From the NCBI GenBank assembly GCA_907165135.1, contig OU015566.1, positions 14,120,157 through 14,184,156 on the forward strand: DNA of 64,000 nucleotides, given 5' to 3'. The notes beneath the pieces were generated by a model. That model was not told the DNA's origin. It saw only the letters and a program-made list of their open reading frames with translations, and did no database searches. The first letter of the stretch is position 1; the number at the start of each line of letters is the position of its first letter. The DNA comes from Oikopleura dioica (taxonomy: Eukaryota > Chordata > Appendicularia > Copelata > Oikopleuridae). The translations under genes and the position numbers were made by a program. Below, in pieces: positions 54,245 to 64,000 of the stretch.

Positions 54245-55719
54245 ATGACTGTAACAGCGACCTTGAAGTCAGTCGATCTGCCTGCTATTGAAAAGCGAAT
54301 TCCAGGTTAGTTTTCAATAATTTTTTTTCAATTAAATTTATTCAAAAGAGCTGGCGGAAATGATGGACTTTATTGGAACAATCGGCAGTGGAACCTTCGC
54401 TACCGTCTATCTCTGTAAATTCAAGGAAAAAAGCAAATCCCCGGAAAACCTCTTGGCGGTAAAAGTGATGCTCCCAATTGTCAACCCAAAACGAATCGAA
54501 ACTGAAACGGGCATCATGTACAAAGCTGATGGGAAGCATAGCGTGATGCCATTGCTCTATGACATGGGAGATCCAAAAACAGGTGGGGGAACTTGTAGAT
54601 TTTCTAGCGTTTTGGAGCAGTTTTTTTTTCAAGGAACTTCTGCGCTGGTGATGCCGTATTTTGAGCATACCGACTTTTCGCATTATTTCGACAAGGTACT
54701 GTAACTAATAGCGAATCTCTTTACATGTCACGTCTTTAGCTGACTCTGTTCGAGATAAAGTGCTACATCTACGGCCTCTTAGACGCGCTAGCTCACCTCA
54801 ATCGCCTTGGAATCGTCCACCGAGATGTCAAGCCGGCTAACTATCTTTTCCAGCAATCGACTCTTAGAGGCCAACTAGCTGATTTTGGCCTTTCTGAATT
54901 TGTCAACAAGAAAGAAGTCCTCAGTGAAACGAAGATGAATTTTGATGACAAATGCTACGAACACGACTGTTTAAATCAAAAGGATAGTATTTGCAACTTT
55001 TGCATCGGGAAACCGACCCAACGAGTGAGCAGATCTGGCAGTCCTGGTTTCCGAGCACCCGAGATTCTCATCAAATCGCATCGACAAGATGGAATGATCG
55101 ACGTCTGGGCAGCGGGGGTTTGCTTGCTTTCTACTCTTGCGCGTCGCTATCCCTTTTTTCCGCGAGCGGATGATCTCGATGCGCTCATTCAAATTGGAGC
55201 TGTCGTCGGCAGTGAAAATTTGAAGAAAGCTTGCAAAGCGCTGAAGAAAAAGGGAGTGTTTAACTTTCAACGACTACCAGTAAAGTCCCAGTTAAAAGAT
55301 ATTGTAAAAGCACTCAGGTAAAGGCTCTTTTCTAGCGGTAAACCCTAACCTTCTCAAATTTAGAATCAATTCTTGGGAGATGAAAAAGGACGAAAACGGC
55401 GAGGCCACTTTCGACAAACAGCTCCCTGACGATACCGACAATGTTGACTATGAAAAAGCCGTCGACCTTCTTAGCAATCTGCTGGAAGCAAATCCGCTAA
55501 AGAGATTCTCCGCGGAAAAAGCGCTCCAGCACGAGTTTTTCAAGTAACTTTTCAAATTCAAAGTCTCATTTATATCCTTCAATTATTTCATTTATCCAAG
55601 CCTTTATCTATCTTATCGCCTTTATCACTGCCACGCCTTCTGTAAATTACTGTACTCTTTTTTTTAGAAAGTATGATGAAGAATCAATAACAGATAAAAT
55701 CGCTCAATTAAAAGTTTAA
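54245..55719 (+). CDS. CDC7: CDC7-type protein kinase (DDK catalytic subunit)
   Basis: Phosphorylates MCM proteins to fire replication origins, with DBF4 as activator. Kinase core: IGTIGSGTFATVYLCKF (P loop), LLAVKVMLP (Lys), LGIVHRDVKPANYLF (catalytic loop), LADFGLSEF (DFG). A Cys-containing insert follows (CYEHDCLN, ICNFCIGKP), then SGSPGFRAPEIL and MIDVWAAGVCLLS. The insert and the RSGSPGFRAPE motif are typical for CDC7. Five exons. The last junction is ambiguous: a stop occurs at 55545-55547 after HEFFK, or CAA-GTAACT may splice to a final exon at about 55669-55719 ending KIAQLKV. The larger span is given. Confidence 0.92.
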
Positions 55720-56821
55720 TCTCTTTTCTACCCTTTCTGCTTTCCCTTATACACACATTCCCTTATTATTCATTTATAAAAATAAAATACGATATTGAAA
55801 TCAAGGAAGAGTGCACTTGTGTTTCTTGAATGAATATTGAATTTTTTTGAATGTACAAAAAAAAAAGAATGAACAAAAAGAGTTAAAGATAGAAAGACAA
55901 AAACAGACTGATAGATACTGTATATTTTGCTTCTAGCGCAAGTTTTAGTTTAGTTTATTATTTAGTTTTTAATCGAAAGAGGCTAGAAATGAAGAACTTT
56001 ATAAGTCACTGCCGCTCGTTTTACAGAAAATGGAGAGTAATGAAATAATGATGAAATGAGGGCCTTAATTATTGGACATTTAGTAACGATTCTAGCATAT
56101 TTTCTTTTGGAAAATAATTTTTTTTGAAATGATAAAAAGATGGAGAAATCACCAATTCACGTGAACATGAGAGAGACATGACAGGATTAAATGCTGCAAC
56201 GGCTGTATAAAAGAATAGAAACGGAAAGTTGTAACTGTGAAAAATTGAGGACTGGAAAAGTTGAGATGAGTACGAGCTCGATAGTCTATCCAACGACGAA
56301 CATTTTTTTTAAAGCTGAACTTTTGAGAAAAGAGTTAAAGTTGGTTGACGGGGAGGGTTTGTTTTCGCGGCATCAGAAATAGGTTCCATTCTGAAGGAGA
56401 AGGTCTGTTAGAGTTTGAAAAGAGATGGAAAGAAAAGAAGAAAAGGAAAGAGAGTTATTTCCGAGAGAGGAAAGAAGTGAAGGAAGAGAAAGAAAAGGAA
56501 GATCTGTAAACTGTTCTGGAAGAGATTTTGATGGTTTTTACCTTATTATGGTCGACATCTGTTTTTTCTTCTTTTGACCTGAATCGAAGTGGTTATTTGA
56601 TGGAGAAAAAGAGGGGTTCTTTTTTCTTGATAAGGAAATCCTCAATCAGATGATTGTCTTGCTACATTGATTTTGAACAACAGTTACTACCAATGATTCT
56701 AGTGCTAGTTTTTCTAAAGTATACAACCTCCAAGTTAGTGATTCAAGAATTCAAAGATGAAGAGTAAAAACTCTATTCTGTCTGAAATACAAGTTCATAG
56801 TGTTCACTAGGGAGGGAGGAC
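55720..56821. other. Convergent intergenic region CDC7 / PIP5K1
   Basis: 1.1 kb, AT-rich with A-runs and a purine-rich GAAAAG/GGAAAG stretch at 56420-56510. Short open frames around 56190-56380 lack protein-like features. A further PIP5K1 3' exon could lie here. Confidence 0.4.
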
Positions 56822-58867
56822 TTACGGCTTATCTTCAAGTTCTTCTTCGAGCCCCTGCTCAAGAATTTGGCGCGGATTAGGTAACGATGATTTGGACTGG
56901 GGAATGAAGACTTTGTTTTTCAGGAAATCTTGGAATCGCTCGGCGTAGAAGCCAGGCCGCACGACTAAAATTGGCGTTTTTAAATTGATTTTTGAATGAA
57001 GAGGAGACCTGAAATCTCGTCGCCATTTGTGTAAAGACTTTTGAAGAAATGTTCCGTTTTCTTGAGAATTTTGTAGCACTGGAGGATGTCGATAATTCCA
57101 CAATAAATAAGAACTTGTGTGCCGTCGGGAAGTAGTGCAGGAATGCCGCCCCAGTTCTGGTCGACTTTGTGCTGAGAGAGTTGAAGATTCACTTGCGAGC
57201 CAGTGAAGACCTGCTCCATTGGCGACGAGTATAAGGCAGAGCGCTAGAACGAAAATGAGGATGAGCCAATAAAAATGCTCAAATGGGCCCCTCGACCAAT
57301 AAGAAACCCTGATTTCAACACCAAGGCACGCCGAAGTTTGAAATGCATAAATTTAATAAAACCAGGGTTCTGATTGGCTGGAGGCCTTTTTTGAGCATTT
57401 GTATTCGTCAAAAAAACTGTGCGGATAAAGTTATGATTTGAAGGGGATAGACTTACTTTGTGAAACGATTTCTTGTTTCGTTTTCTTTTGACCAGAGAGC
57501 CCGTCCCTGAGTTGCCTCTGGAATTACTCGCGCTCAAGCTCATCGACTCCATACTAGCAATCTCCCCGACTGAGCACTTGTGGACGCCCATCAGAAAACT
57601 ACACACACACACAGTAGAGATGAATTTCAAGAAAAAACGAACCTGTAATCCATTATGCTAAAAGAGTTTAAAACAAGACAGTCTCGTTTTATCGTTTCAA
57701 TCATTGCGTTGTAGCTTTCTTTGACGAGAGAAATTCGTTTTGAATCGAAGATGCGTTCAAAATCCAAATCCTTCCACGTCGGCGACTTCTTTTGCTGCTC
57801 CTTGCTGTTCGCTTTTCTCTTGTAACGGGAGCCTTTCAAGTCGAACTTGTAGTGCATTTCCACGTCGCGTGGGAGCAGATTGTTCATCACCACGACGCGG
57901 ATGTGTTTTCTTTCTTTTTTCACGCAGTAGAGTCCTAGAGAGGAGACTCTGTACACAGATTAGGGACGAAAGGGCTTACCATAGAATTTGGGAAGGAGGG
58001 TTCTGGGATTCTGCTGAACATTCATAAAGTAACCTGGCAGTAGATTCATCAGAAACTCGGCTTCTTTGTTGTCCACAGTTTTGATGATGAATTCGTCGTC
58101 GTGAGTGATCCAAAACAACGATCCTGAAGCTCCTGGATTTCCAATGGCAGCTGAAATCGGATTGAATAGAGGTTAAAAAGTAGGGTCTTACTCAGAGGCT
58201 CATGAATTATTGAATGGATGTAGCCCTCGACGGAAATGTCAAAAATATCCCGGAAGTATCGCATCGCCAAGGGAGCGTAGCTCTAAAATCGAAATTAAGA
58301 GATTTATTCATTCAAATAGCCGTTTTTACCTGAAATGTGAATTCGCCAAATTCATGCGGCGGAGTAAGCGTCGTCCCTTTCGTCGGAAAGTCGATAAGTT
58401 CGACGACTTCAAAATCTTGCATAAGAACATCTCTCTCTGGCCTTTCTGATAATTTCCCAACTGAATGAGCGATTCCCAGTTGCAGGGCTCCCGCAATTGC
58501 TGAACTCAAAAATTAGACCATAAAAAGACACGCGAAAATCTACCTTCAGAAGATGATTTTTTAAAGGTGACTTCTCCGGTGATATTGTTTTCTCTTCGAT
58601 GGCCCTTTTTCTTGATTTTCTTGCCTTTCAGCTTTGTTGGGAGGCTCATCGTTGTGGATCCCACTGAAGTTAAATTTCAAATCTGTGATGAAAATGTGTC
58701 AAAACAATGACGAAGTTGGAATCTGTCGTAATTCGTTTTTATTTACTTTGAGAAAAAACGTTTTTGCCTGACAGAAACAGTCACTGTTTCTTCTTACCTT
58801 TGATAGTGTCCGGGCTCGGCGACGATGGGAGCTCGTCGAGGCCATCGAACTGCTCCTCATCGGCCAT
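56822..58867 (-). CDS. PIP5K1: Type I phosphatidylinositol 4-phosphate 5-kinase
   Basis: Makes PtdIns(4,5)P2 at the plasma membrane. Start [20 protein letters not shown] behind TTTTTAG. PIPK core: [87 protein letters not shown] (catalytic), [20 protein letters not shown] and [17 protein letters not shown] at the activation-loop end. About nine exons. The stop at 56822-56824 overlaps a strong donor (GCC-GTAAGTCC), so a further C-terminal exon is possible. Confidence 0.92.
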
Positions 58868-58909
58868 CCGTCTAAAAAACAAGCGCTGTTAAAACCTTTC
58901 TTTTCCGAA

Positions 58910-59131
58910 ATGCGTAAGGGCTATTTTTTAATTCAAGCTTGTTTTCTTGCGTATCCTGCTCTCGTAAAAAATGAAATTGCGGGCCCTCAGATTAAGAGCC
59001 CAGAGAGGCAATATAATTTTTGGCGACTGGCTGACGCAACTGTACAAAGATTAAAAGTGAGCATTGAATCACTACGAAAATCTTTTCTGGTCAATTTTTT
59101 CATCGAAAGATTTGCAAACCTGGAGGAATAA
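58910..59131 (+). CDS. Small hypothetical protein divergent from PIP5K1
   Basis: 73-codon frame MRKGYFLIQACFLAYPALVK ... FFIERFANLEE, starting 42 nt from the PIP5K1 ATG on the other strand. It has a slightly hydrophobic start and helical, basic rest. Strong donor-like GTAAGGG sits inside its second codon, so it may be non-coding leader. I do not recognise a family. Confidence 0.3.
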   Translation: MRKGYFLIQACFLAYPALVKNEIAGPQIKSPERQYNFWRLADATVQRLKVSIESLRKSFLVNFFIERFANLEE

Positions 59132-59670
59132 CTAGAAAGTGGAACGCGGCTCATTATTTCAATAACAGCAACTACCTTTAGCCTTTTTCTAACTACAGTA
59201 AACTGTAAATAAAGATGCTTCTAGAGATGCTCTCTGTCAAACTCAAATACCCTCTCCTTCTCTGATTTCAGCTACGCAAATTGGAATGAAATAACACTTC
59301 AGGGATTTGTTCAATTTTTAATAATATTTGAGGGCTCTCTCTTTCATAGCATGAAAGAGATTTTGCTTTTCGGAAATTTCAAGTCATTAACGATATTATT
59401 ACATATTCATAAATAAAAAGGAGAAGTAGGCGCCTTGCAAAGTAAAAACAAATAGAGGAAAGCTTCAGTAAGAAAAGTTAAACGGTAAAAACAAAAACTA
59501 AATGTATAATTGGCAGTTTGACATTTTTAAAGATTGGAATTGGGGCTTGTTTTTTCGGAGACAATGGAGCTTCAGTTTCAACCGACTTGGAAATTAAGTA
59601 TTGAAATCATTTTCAACCACAGAAATTGAAGAATAAAGTAATGTCCAACAATTTGGTAAGTAGAGTTAAG
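59132..59670. other. Intergenic region, nothing recognised
   Basis: AT-rich. A CTCTCTTTCATAGCATGAAAGAGA inverted repeat at about 59338-59361 could be a hairpin near the end of either neighbour. No gene seen. Confidence 0.35.
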
Positions 59671-62458
59671 TTAATCGTCGATCGTACGCAACAGTTCTGT
59701 CGAAGATTTAAAGAGATGGAAAGCCATTGATCGAAGCATCATGAGTTCGTCCTTTACTTCTTTTAATCGCTCTTTCTTTCGCGCTTCTTTCGCTTCTTCA
59801 TCCTCTTTTCGCGGCGTTTCGGGGGTATTGCGCGAGCTAGGTTTTGAGTTACTCACTGTCAATGTAAATATTCGATGCGCAATATAAAGGATAAGGAGGC
59901 TTTTTCATTTGAGAACTCACCTTTCTCTTCGCTTTTCAGCCAAATCTATAACCGCGTCTTTGAGCACTTCCGGATCGATGAGCACTTTTTCCGGCTTTGG
60001 CTGGATCTTCTGCGTGTAAGAAACTTCTTCGCTCCCTTCTCTTTCTCGCTTTATTCCGGGAAAGAAAGTCGGGTCTCGGTTGTATTTGCTCCCGCCGTTG
60101 AGTGATCCTCTCGGCCGTCCACGGCGTTTTTTCGTTGGCGGCGTTTCGGAAGTTCCTGTTTCGGAAAATGCTTCGACTTTCAACGAGCTGGAATCGTGGC
60201 TACTTTCGTCGGAGTTGCTCACTGGCGCGGATGAGTTCGCCATTGCTGCGATCGCTGCTACTCTTCTTACGCCGTCCTTGGAGTCTTTTCGCGCGTTCGA
60301 TTCGATGGAGAGAATGTCTTGCATTTCTTTGTACCACTAAACAATCGGTCTTTCTCTTCCTTGATTTCAGAAAAAAAGTACCTTCCAAGAGAGCTCTTCA
60401 ATATTTCCTTCTGCGACACCTACTCTTCTCTGGCGGTACTGAGTTTTTAGATTTTGCAACTTTGACGCAACCTAAAAAAGGAACTCTTTCTTCATCATTT
60501 CACAAACAATCCTACCTGCTCCCGCTCGTAATATGAAACTCCGAATTCTTTGTTCAAATCGTTGGCTATTTCGTTGAAAGTTCCCTGAAAATAGCTTGCT
60601 TGGAATCGGGTTGAAAGAAAAGGAGTCTACCTTGCTGAGTCGGCCAGACGTGAGCATTCGGTCGTTCAAGTACTGTTTGTACATTTTGAGCATGAAGTGG
60701 ACATGAGCATCCGGCATTCTCGTTCGCGCTAGAATGAGTCATTAATGAAAATTCTACAGTTGATTCTGTACTCACTTTCTTCGCCGATAAGCAGATTCAA
60801 ATGACTCTGCGGCGGTCTAATCGTCCTCTTCGATCTTCCATCAGAACTCGAATCTTCCTGCTGCGCGGGAAGAGAAGAAACAGGTTTCTTAGGCGCTATA
60901 GTGATCTTTCCGTGCGAACTGTCGCTGACTATAATTGGTTTTGGAGGTTTTGGCGAAGTGCTCACGATGACTATAAACTACGGGTGACGAGACATAGAAC
61001 AGAAGACATGAAATCTTACCAGAGGCGCGGTTTGCGTTTTGTGAGGCGACGGATATTGATGGAATGTTTAGATCGGTGGAAATTGAGACAGATGGAGAAA
61101 CTAAACAAAGAAATTTTTATAGAAACTACAGCTTCTTCTACCCACCCTCTCTTTATACAGAAGTTATGACCACACTGTACCTTTAACAGTTTTTCCATCA
61201 CCCAGGAGAAAAATCGGCTCCGATCCTTGTTTGACTGCAATAACCATGTTTTGAACCCCGCTACTCGAGGAATTTTTGATCAGCGAAGGATGAGGAAGAA
61301 TCTGTGGCGTTCCCTTTATCCCAATTTTTAGCGTTTCTTTGGGTCGTATCTCTGGCTCACTCCGCGATTTTTTCGCGACAGAAGCTGAATTTGCGATTGA
61401 TGGGAGCTTCGAAGAGCTGGCCGTTGAACTTTCTCCCACTGAAAAAAAACGAGTTGATTATCAACGATCTTGGCGAAAACGATCTTGGCTAAAAATTATT
61501 CAAACGCGCTGTTGCGATTTGACAAGTTTTGATTTTCATTGATTTACACTTTGCTTGAGGGCTTTGAATTCTTTTAAAAAACCACCCGCTTTTTTATAAT
61601 AGCCGAATCAAAGCTTTTCAAATGAAAGAGAGAAAAAAGGGATGCCCTAAGGGGATGAAAGGAATAAAAAGGGTTCAAAAATGAACTTTAGTAATTTTCA
61701 ATTAGACTGTCAAAAATACCTGGGAAGAGAGGTTTAGCGACTGGAACAGGAATCTCTTGTTTTGGCGGATCAGGAGAATCATCGTTGATTACAATAACCG
61801 AAGAAGAAGAAGCTGGATTCTGATTTCGAGGCCTCATCTCCCTCTGCGACAATCCTGGCATTCCTTTGATTTCTTTCGCGTCTTCTCGTTCCTGAAGAAG
61901 TTCGATGATGTGTTGAAGTTGCTCGTTCCAGATCCAGTTCGGTTTGAAGCCAGTTGTCGCGACGCGCAGTTGCTCGCACTGGTACTTGTGGAACATGGCT
62001 TCAAGACGGTCGGAGATGTTTTGCTTTTTCATTGGAATTGGGAGAGACAGGAGAGATGTCATTTTTTGGGCGACGGATTCGTGGTCGATCTGAATTTATG
62101 AATTCAATAGAATTCAATAGAAACGAATACACGAAGATTTTCAATTTCTAACTGTTATGTAGGGTTATCATAGTGACACCCTTATTAAGGGAGTCGTTGA
62201 ATTATAAATAGCAAAATTATAAATTACGGAATTTTCTTCAAAAAATCTCAAAAATTGTCATCAGTCATCTTTTCATAAAAGCCAATCAAAGCTCTTGTCA
62301 CTCAAAAAGTACTGTATGGCACTTACATCTCCAGTCAATTGAGCCTGTTCTGTCAACAATCTGAGCAAGCATTCCGTTCTATTTCTCGTCCAAAAACTCC
62401 TATTCGCTGGATCATCCAAATCCATCCTCTGAGTAACATAAGATCTTCGCTGGGTCAT
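59671..62458 (-). CDS. DNA-binding protein with two SANT/MADF-like modules and an AT hook
   Basis: Start MTQRRSYVTQRMDLDD, 12 nt behind a CTAG acceptor. The first module runs NRSFWTRNRTECLLRLLTEQ, then DIDHESVAQKMTSLL after an intron, then NISDRLEAMFHKYQCEQL. A Ser/Pro-rich middle contains VIVINDDSPDPPKQ, which resembles a SUMO-interaction motif. The second module has MPDAHVHFMLKMYKQYLNDR, TFNEIANDLNKEFGVSYERE and VASKLQNLKTQYRQR, the three-helix pattern of Myb/SANT-like domains. An AT hook follows (KKRRGRPRGS), and the end is a charged coiled coil. About 9 exons. Such modules occur in transposon-derived and host regulators; no orthologue named. Confidence 0.65.
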
Positions 62459-63042
62459 TTTCTTCAAATTCTAGCGCCGTCCATTATCTTCAATTTTCAG
62501 TCATCAATCATCAGTTCTGCATCTTCATCAATTCCAGCCTCTTTGTCTCAAAATGGTAATTGACTCTTTTCCAGACTCTGATGCTTGGTTTGTAGCTTGT
62601 GCCTTGTGGCTATCATCAGTGGCGTCCAGTTTCAACAAAAACACTAAAAGCTTTCGCTTTGAACGGACCAATCCCGTGACGGGCAAACATTCTCAAAAAA
62701 TCTATTTCTTCTCGAGTTGCACTGAACAGCCAACGCCCAGGCCGAATCCAAGCGCTTTCCAAAACTCGCGTTTTCATTGTTTTATTTGAAACCAGGCGAT
62801 AATTAGGGTGATGGGGAGAACGCTCGGTTGACCCTTTTAGTCATAACTTTCACGAAATAATGGGCGACTTCACCAGAGGGCGGCCAAGTCTGAATACAAA
62901 TGCGTAACACAGCCGAGCGCTCATTGGCCGCGCCACAACCCAGACATGACGCACCAGCGCCACTTCCTTTAGTTCCACTGAAGAGTTCCCTGACTAAAGC
63001 TACCGTGTTCAGAATCGAATTCAAGTGCTTCAACTTGAAGTC
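62459..63042. other. Region without a convincing gene
   Basis: Open frames on both strands (plus 62553-62789, minus 62803-63255) contradict each other, and none shows a known family. A 52-codon minus frame starting MKTRVLESAWIRPGRWLF ends near 62621. Confidence 0.3.
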
Positions 63043-63224
63043 TACAAGAATATGACTGATGTTATCCCAATCAAAACCAGGTTGAAAGGGATGATCAACG
63101 CTGGCAGCTTGAAAGTGTTCGTTAAAGTTGTCTTGTCGATGACATCGAAACAGTTTCCTTGGAGTCAAAATTGGATAATGAAAATGAAGCCGTTGATGAT
63201 GATGGAGATTACGTAGAAAAACAT
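63043..63224 (-). pseudogene. Possible membrane-protein fragment with in-frame stop
   Basis: Minus-strand frame with two hydrophobic helices, MFFYVISIIINGFIFIIQF and, after one TGA (63165-63167), a second segment LIIPFNLVLIGITSVIFL in the same frame. A GT-AG pair could also remove the stop as a 56-nt intron. Either a decayed gene or a mis-read small gene. Confidence 0.25.
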
Positions 63225-63394
63225 GTTGTCCAAAGTTTGGACTCCAAACAATCATCTTTTTAAAAGCTCAGAATTATGAGAACAAAGCGGTTTTCTTTTC
63301 ATAGTTCATGTTTTATTATAAAAGTGTTTCAGTTTATTTTTATCTTTGAGCAATTTGGCAGGATGAGATAATCGAATTTCGAAAAGGGGTATTT

Positions 63395-63741
63395 TCAGCC
63401 CTTGGCAGTCTTCGTTGATTTCGTTGTAGCTTGAAGTCCCTACCGCATCTTTAAGTGCTTTTGAGAGAGCTTTTATTCCATTTTCTTCTTACCTGTTTCT
63501 TTCGTTTGTCACTAACTTCGAATTTCATTTCGACATTGTTGGTTTTCCGATTGACCCGCTTGGCTAATTGAATTCTTCCCTCGCCTTTTCTGCTTTTTAC
63601 TTTTCTCTAAAAGCGCAAATTATTTCTGCAATATCAGTTGAAATGTCTTACTTGTGTTATCATCTTCTCAACTGGGTTCACTTGATAAGAGTAGTTGGTC
63701 TCTTTCACGATCTTGATCTCTTTCTGAGAATCTCGGTTTTC
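63395..63741 (-). CDS. Basic protein, 5' part not seen (partial)
   Basis: Three exons joined by short GT-AG introns. They read NRDSQKEIKIVKETNYSYQV then NPVEKMITQ; RKVKSRKGEGRIQLAKRVNR then KTNNVEMKFEVSDKRKKQ; and GLQATTKSTKTAKG at the stop. Very basic, likely nuclear or nucleolar. I do not recognise it; upstream exons would lie in 63760-64000 or beyond. Confidence 0.45.
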
Positions 63742-64000
63742 TAAAATATTATTTTATAATCAAGTTATCAAATTATCGAAACGGTTTGTCAAGTTGCTCT
63801 GTTGGTTCATTGTTTCAATCTTCTTTTACTCTTGAAATTCAGCATGAAAACCTTTCATTCTTTTATCCTCGGAATGAAATTATCTTCCAACTCTCCCTGA
63901 TACTTTTATATGAATAAAATACGCTTGAGCGCCTAGAGATTAAATCAAATGACGTTTACAGACTGTGCGATCTCTGTTCCCAGAAGTCTGAGGGCCAGAC

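Noticed and set aside
62803..63255. 150-codon minus-strand ORF as a gene
   Set aside because: No family, no acceptor at its start, and a different frame on the same strand shows the only membrane-protein-like signal.

Overview
The window looks like nuclear DNA of a larvacean tunicate, most likely Oikopleura or a close relative. This is inferred, not searched. The reasons are bilaterian or chordate-type genes (HPS1, NELFB, CCDC89, CCNQ, EHMT, GALNT), introns mostly of 45-55 nt with GT-AG ends, genes 60-150 nt apart on one strand, and initiator ATGs that very often sit directly behind an acceptor-like AG (typically TTTTAG or TTTCAG then AATG). That last pattern is what spliced-leader trans-splicing of operon transcripts produces. 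Gene ends below were worked out by hand from splice signals and reading frames; internal exon limits are approximate.

Left flank (1-9073), all minus strand: a multi-dsRBD protein, transaldolase, then a compact run (in transcription order) CCNQ - ICMT - MPHOSPH6 - PSMD13 with junctions of 60-77 nt. CCNQ is the first gene of that run, and its first exon lies 19.7 kb away at 28733-28934.

Centre (9074-28724): a 19,651-bp mobile element with 59-bp terminal inverted repeats and a perfect 8-bp target duplication, sitting in what was a 45-nt intron of CCNQ, exactly at the splice donor. Inside are a plus-strand gene of about 15 exons and about 1,300 residues that I cannot assign to a family, and three long unspliced minus-strand ORFs: an RG-rich gag-like ORF, an apurinic-type endonuclease plus reverse transcriptase ORF, and a 777-residue ORF. 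About fifteen copies of a GCAGGCAGCTGCCTGC palindrome are spread through the whole element, including inside the ORFs of both strands. DNA-transposon ends, a LINE-type polymerase and an element-wide palindrome in one unit are the main finding.

Right flank (28725-64000): a decaying tandem array of small secreted-protein genes (plus strand), then a minus-strand run HINT - CCDC89 - NELFB - RPRD1 - SREK1IP1 - EHMT - membrane protein, two adjacent GALNT genes, HPS1 carrying two MITE-like insertions (one in its coding exon), an NHL-repeat/RGG protein divergent from CDC7, PIP5K1, a two-module SANT-like/AT-hook factor, and a partial gene at the right edge. NELFB, RPRD1, SREK1IP1 and EHMT all act on RNA polymerase II transcription, RNA processing or chromatin, so that run is functionally coherent.
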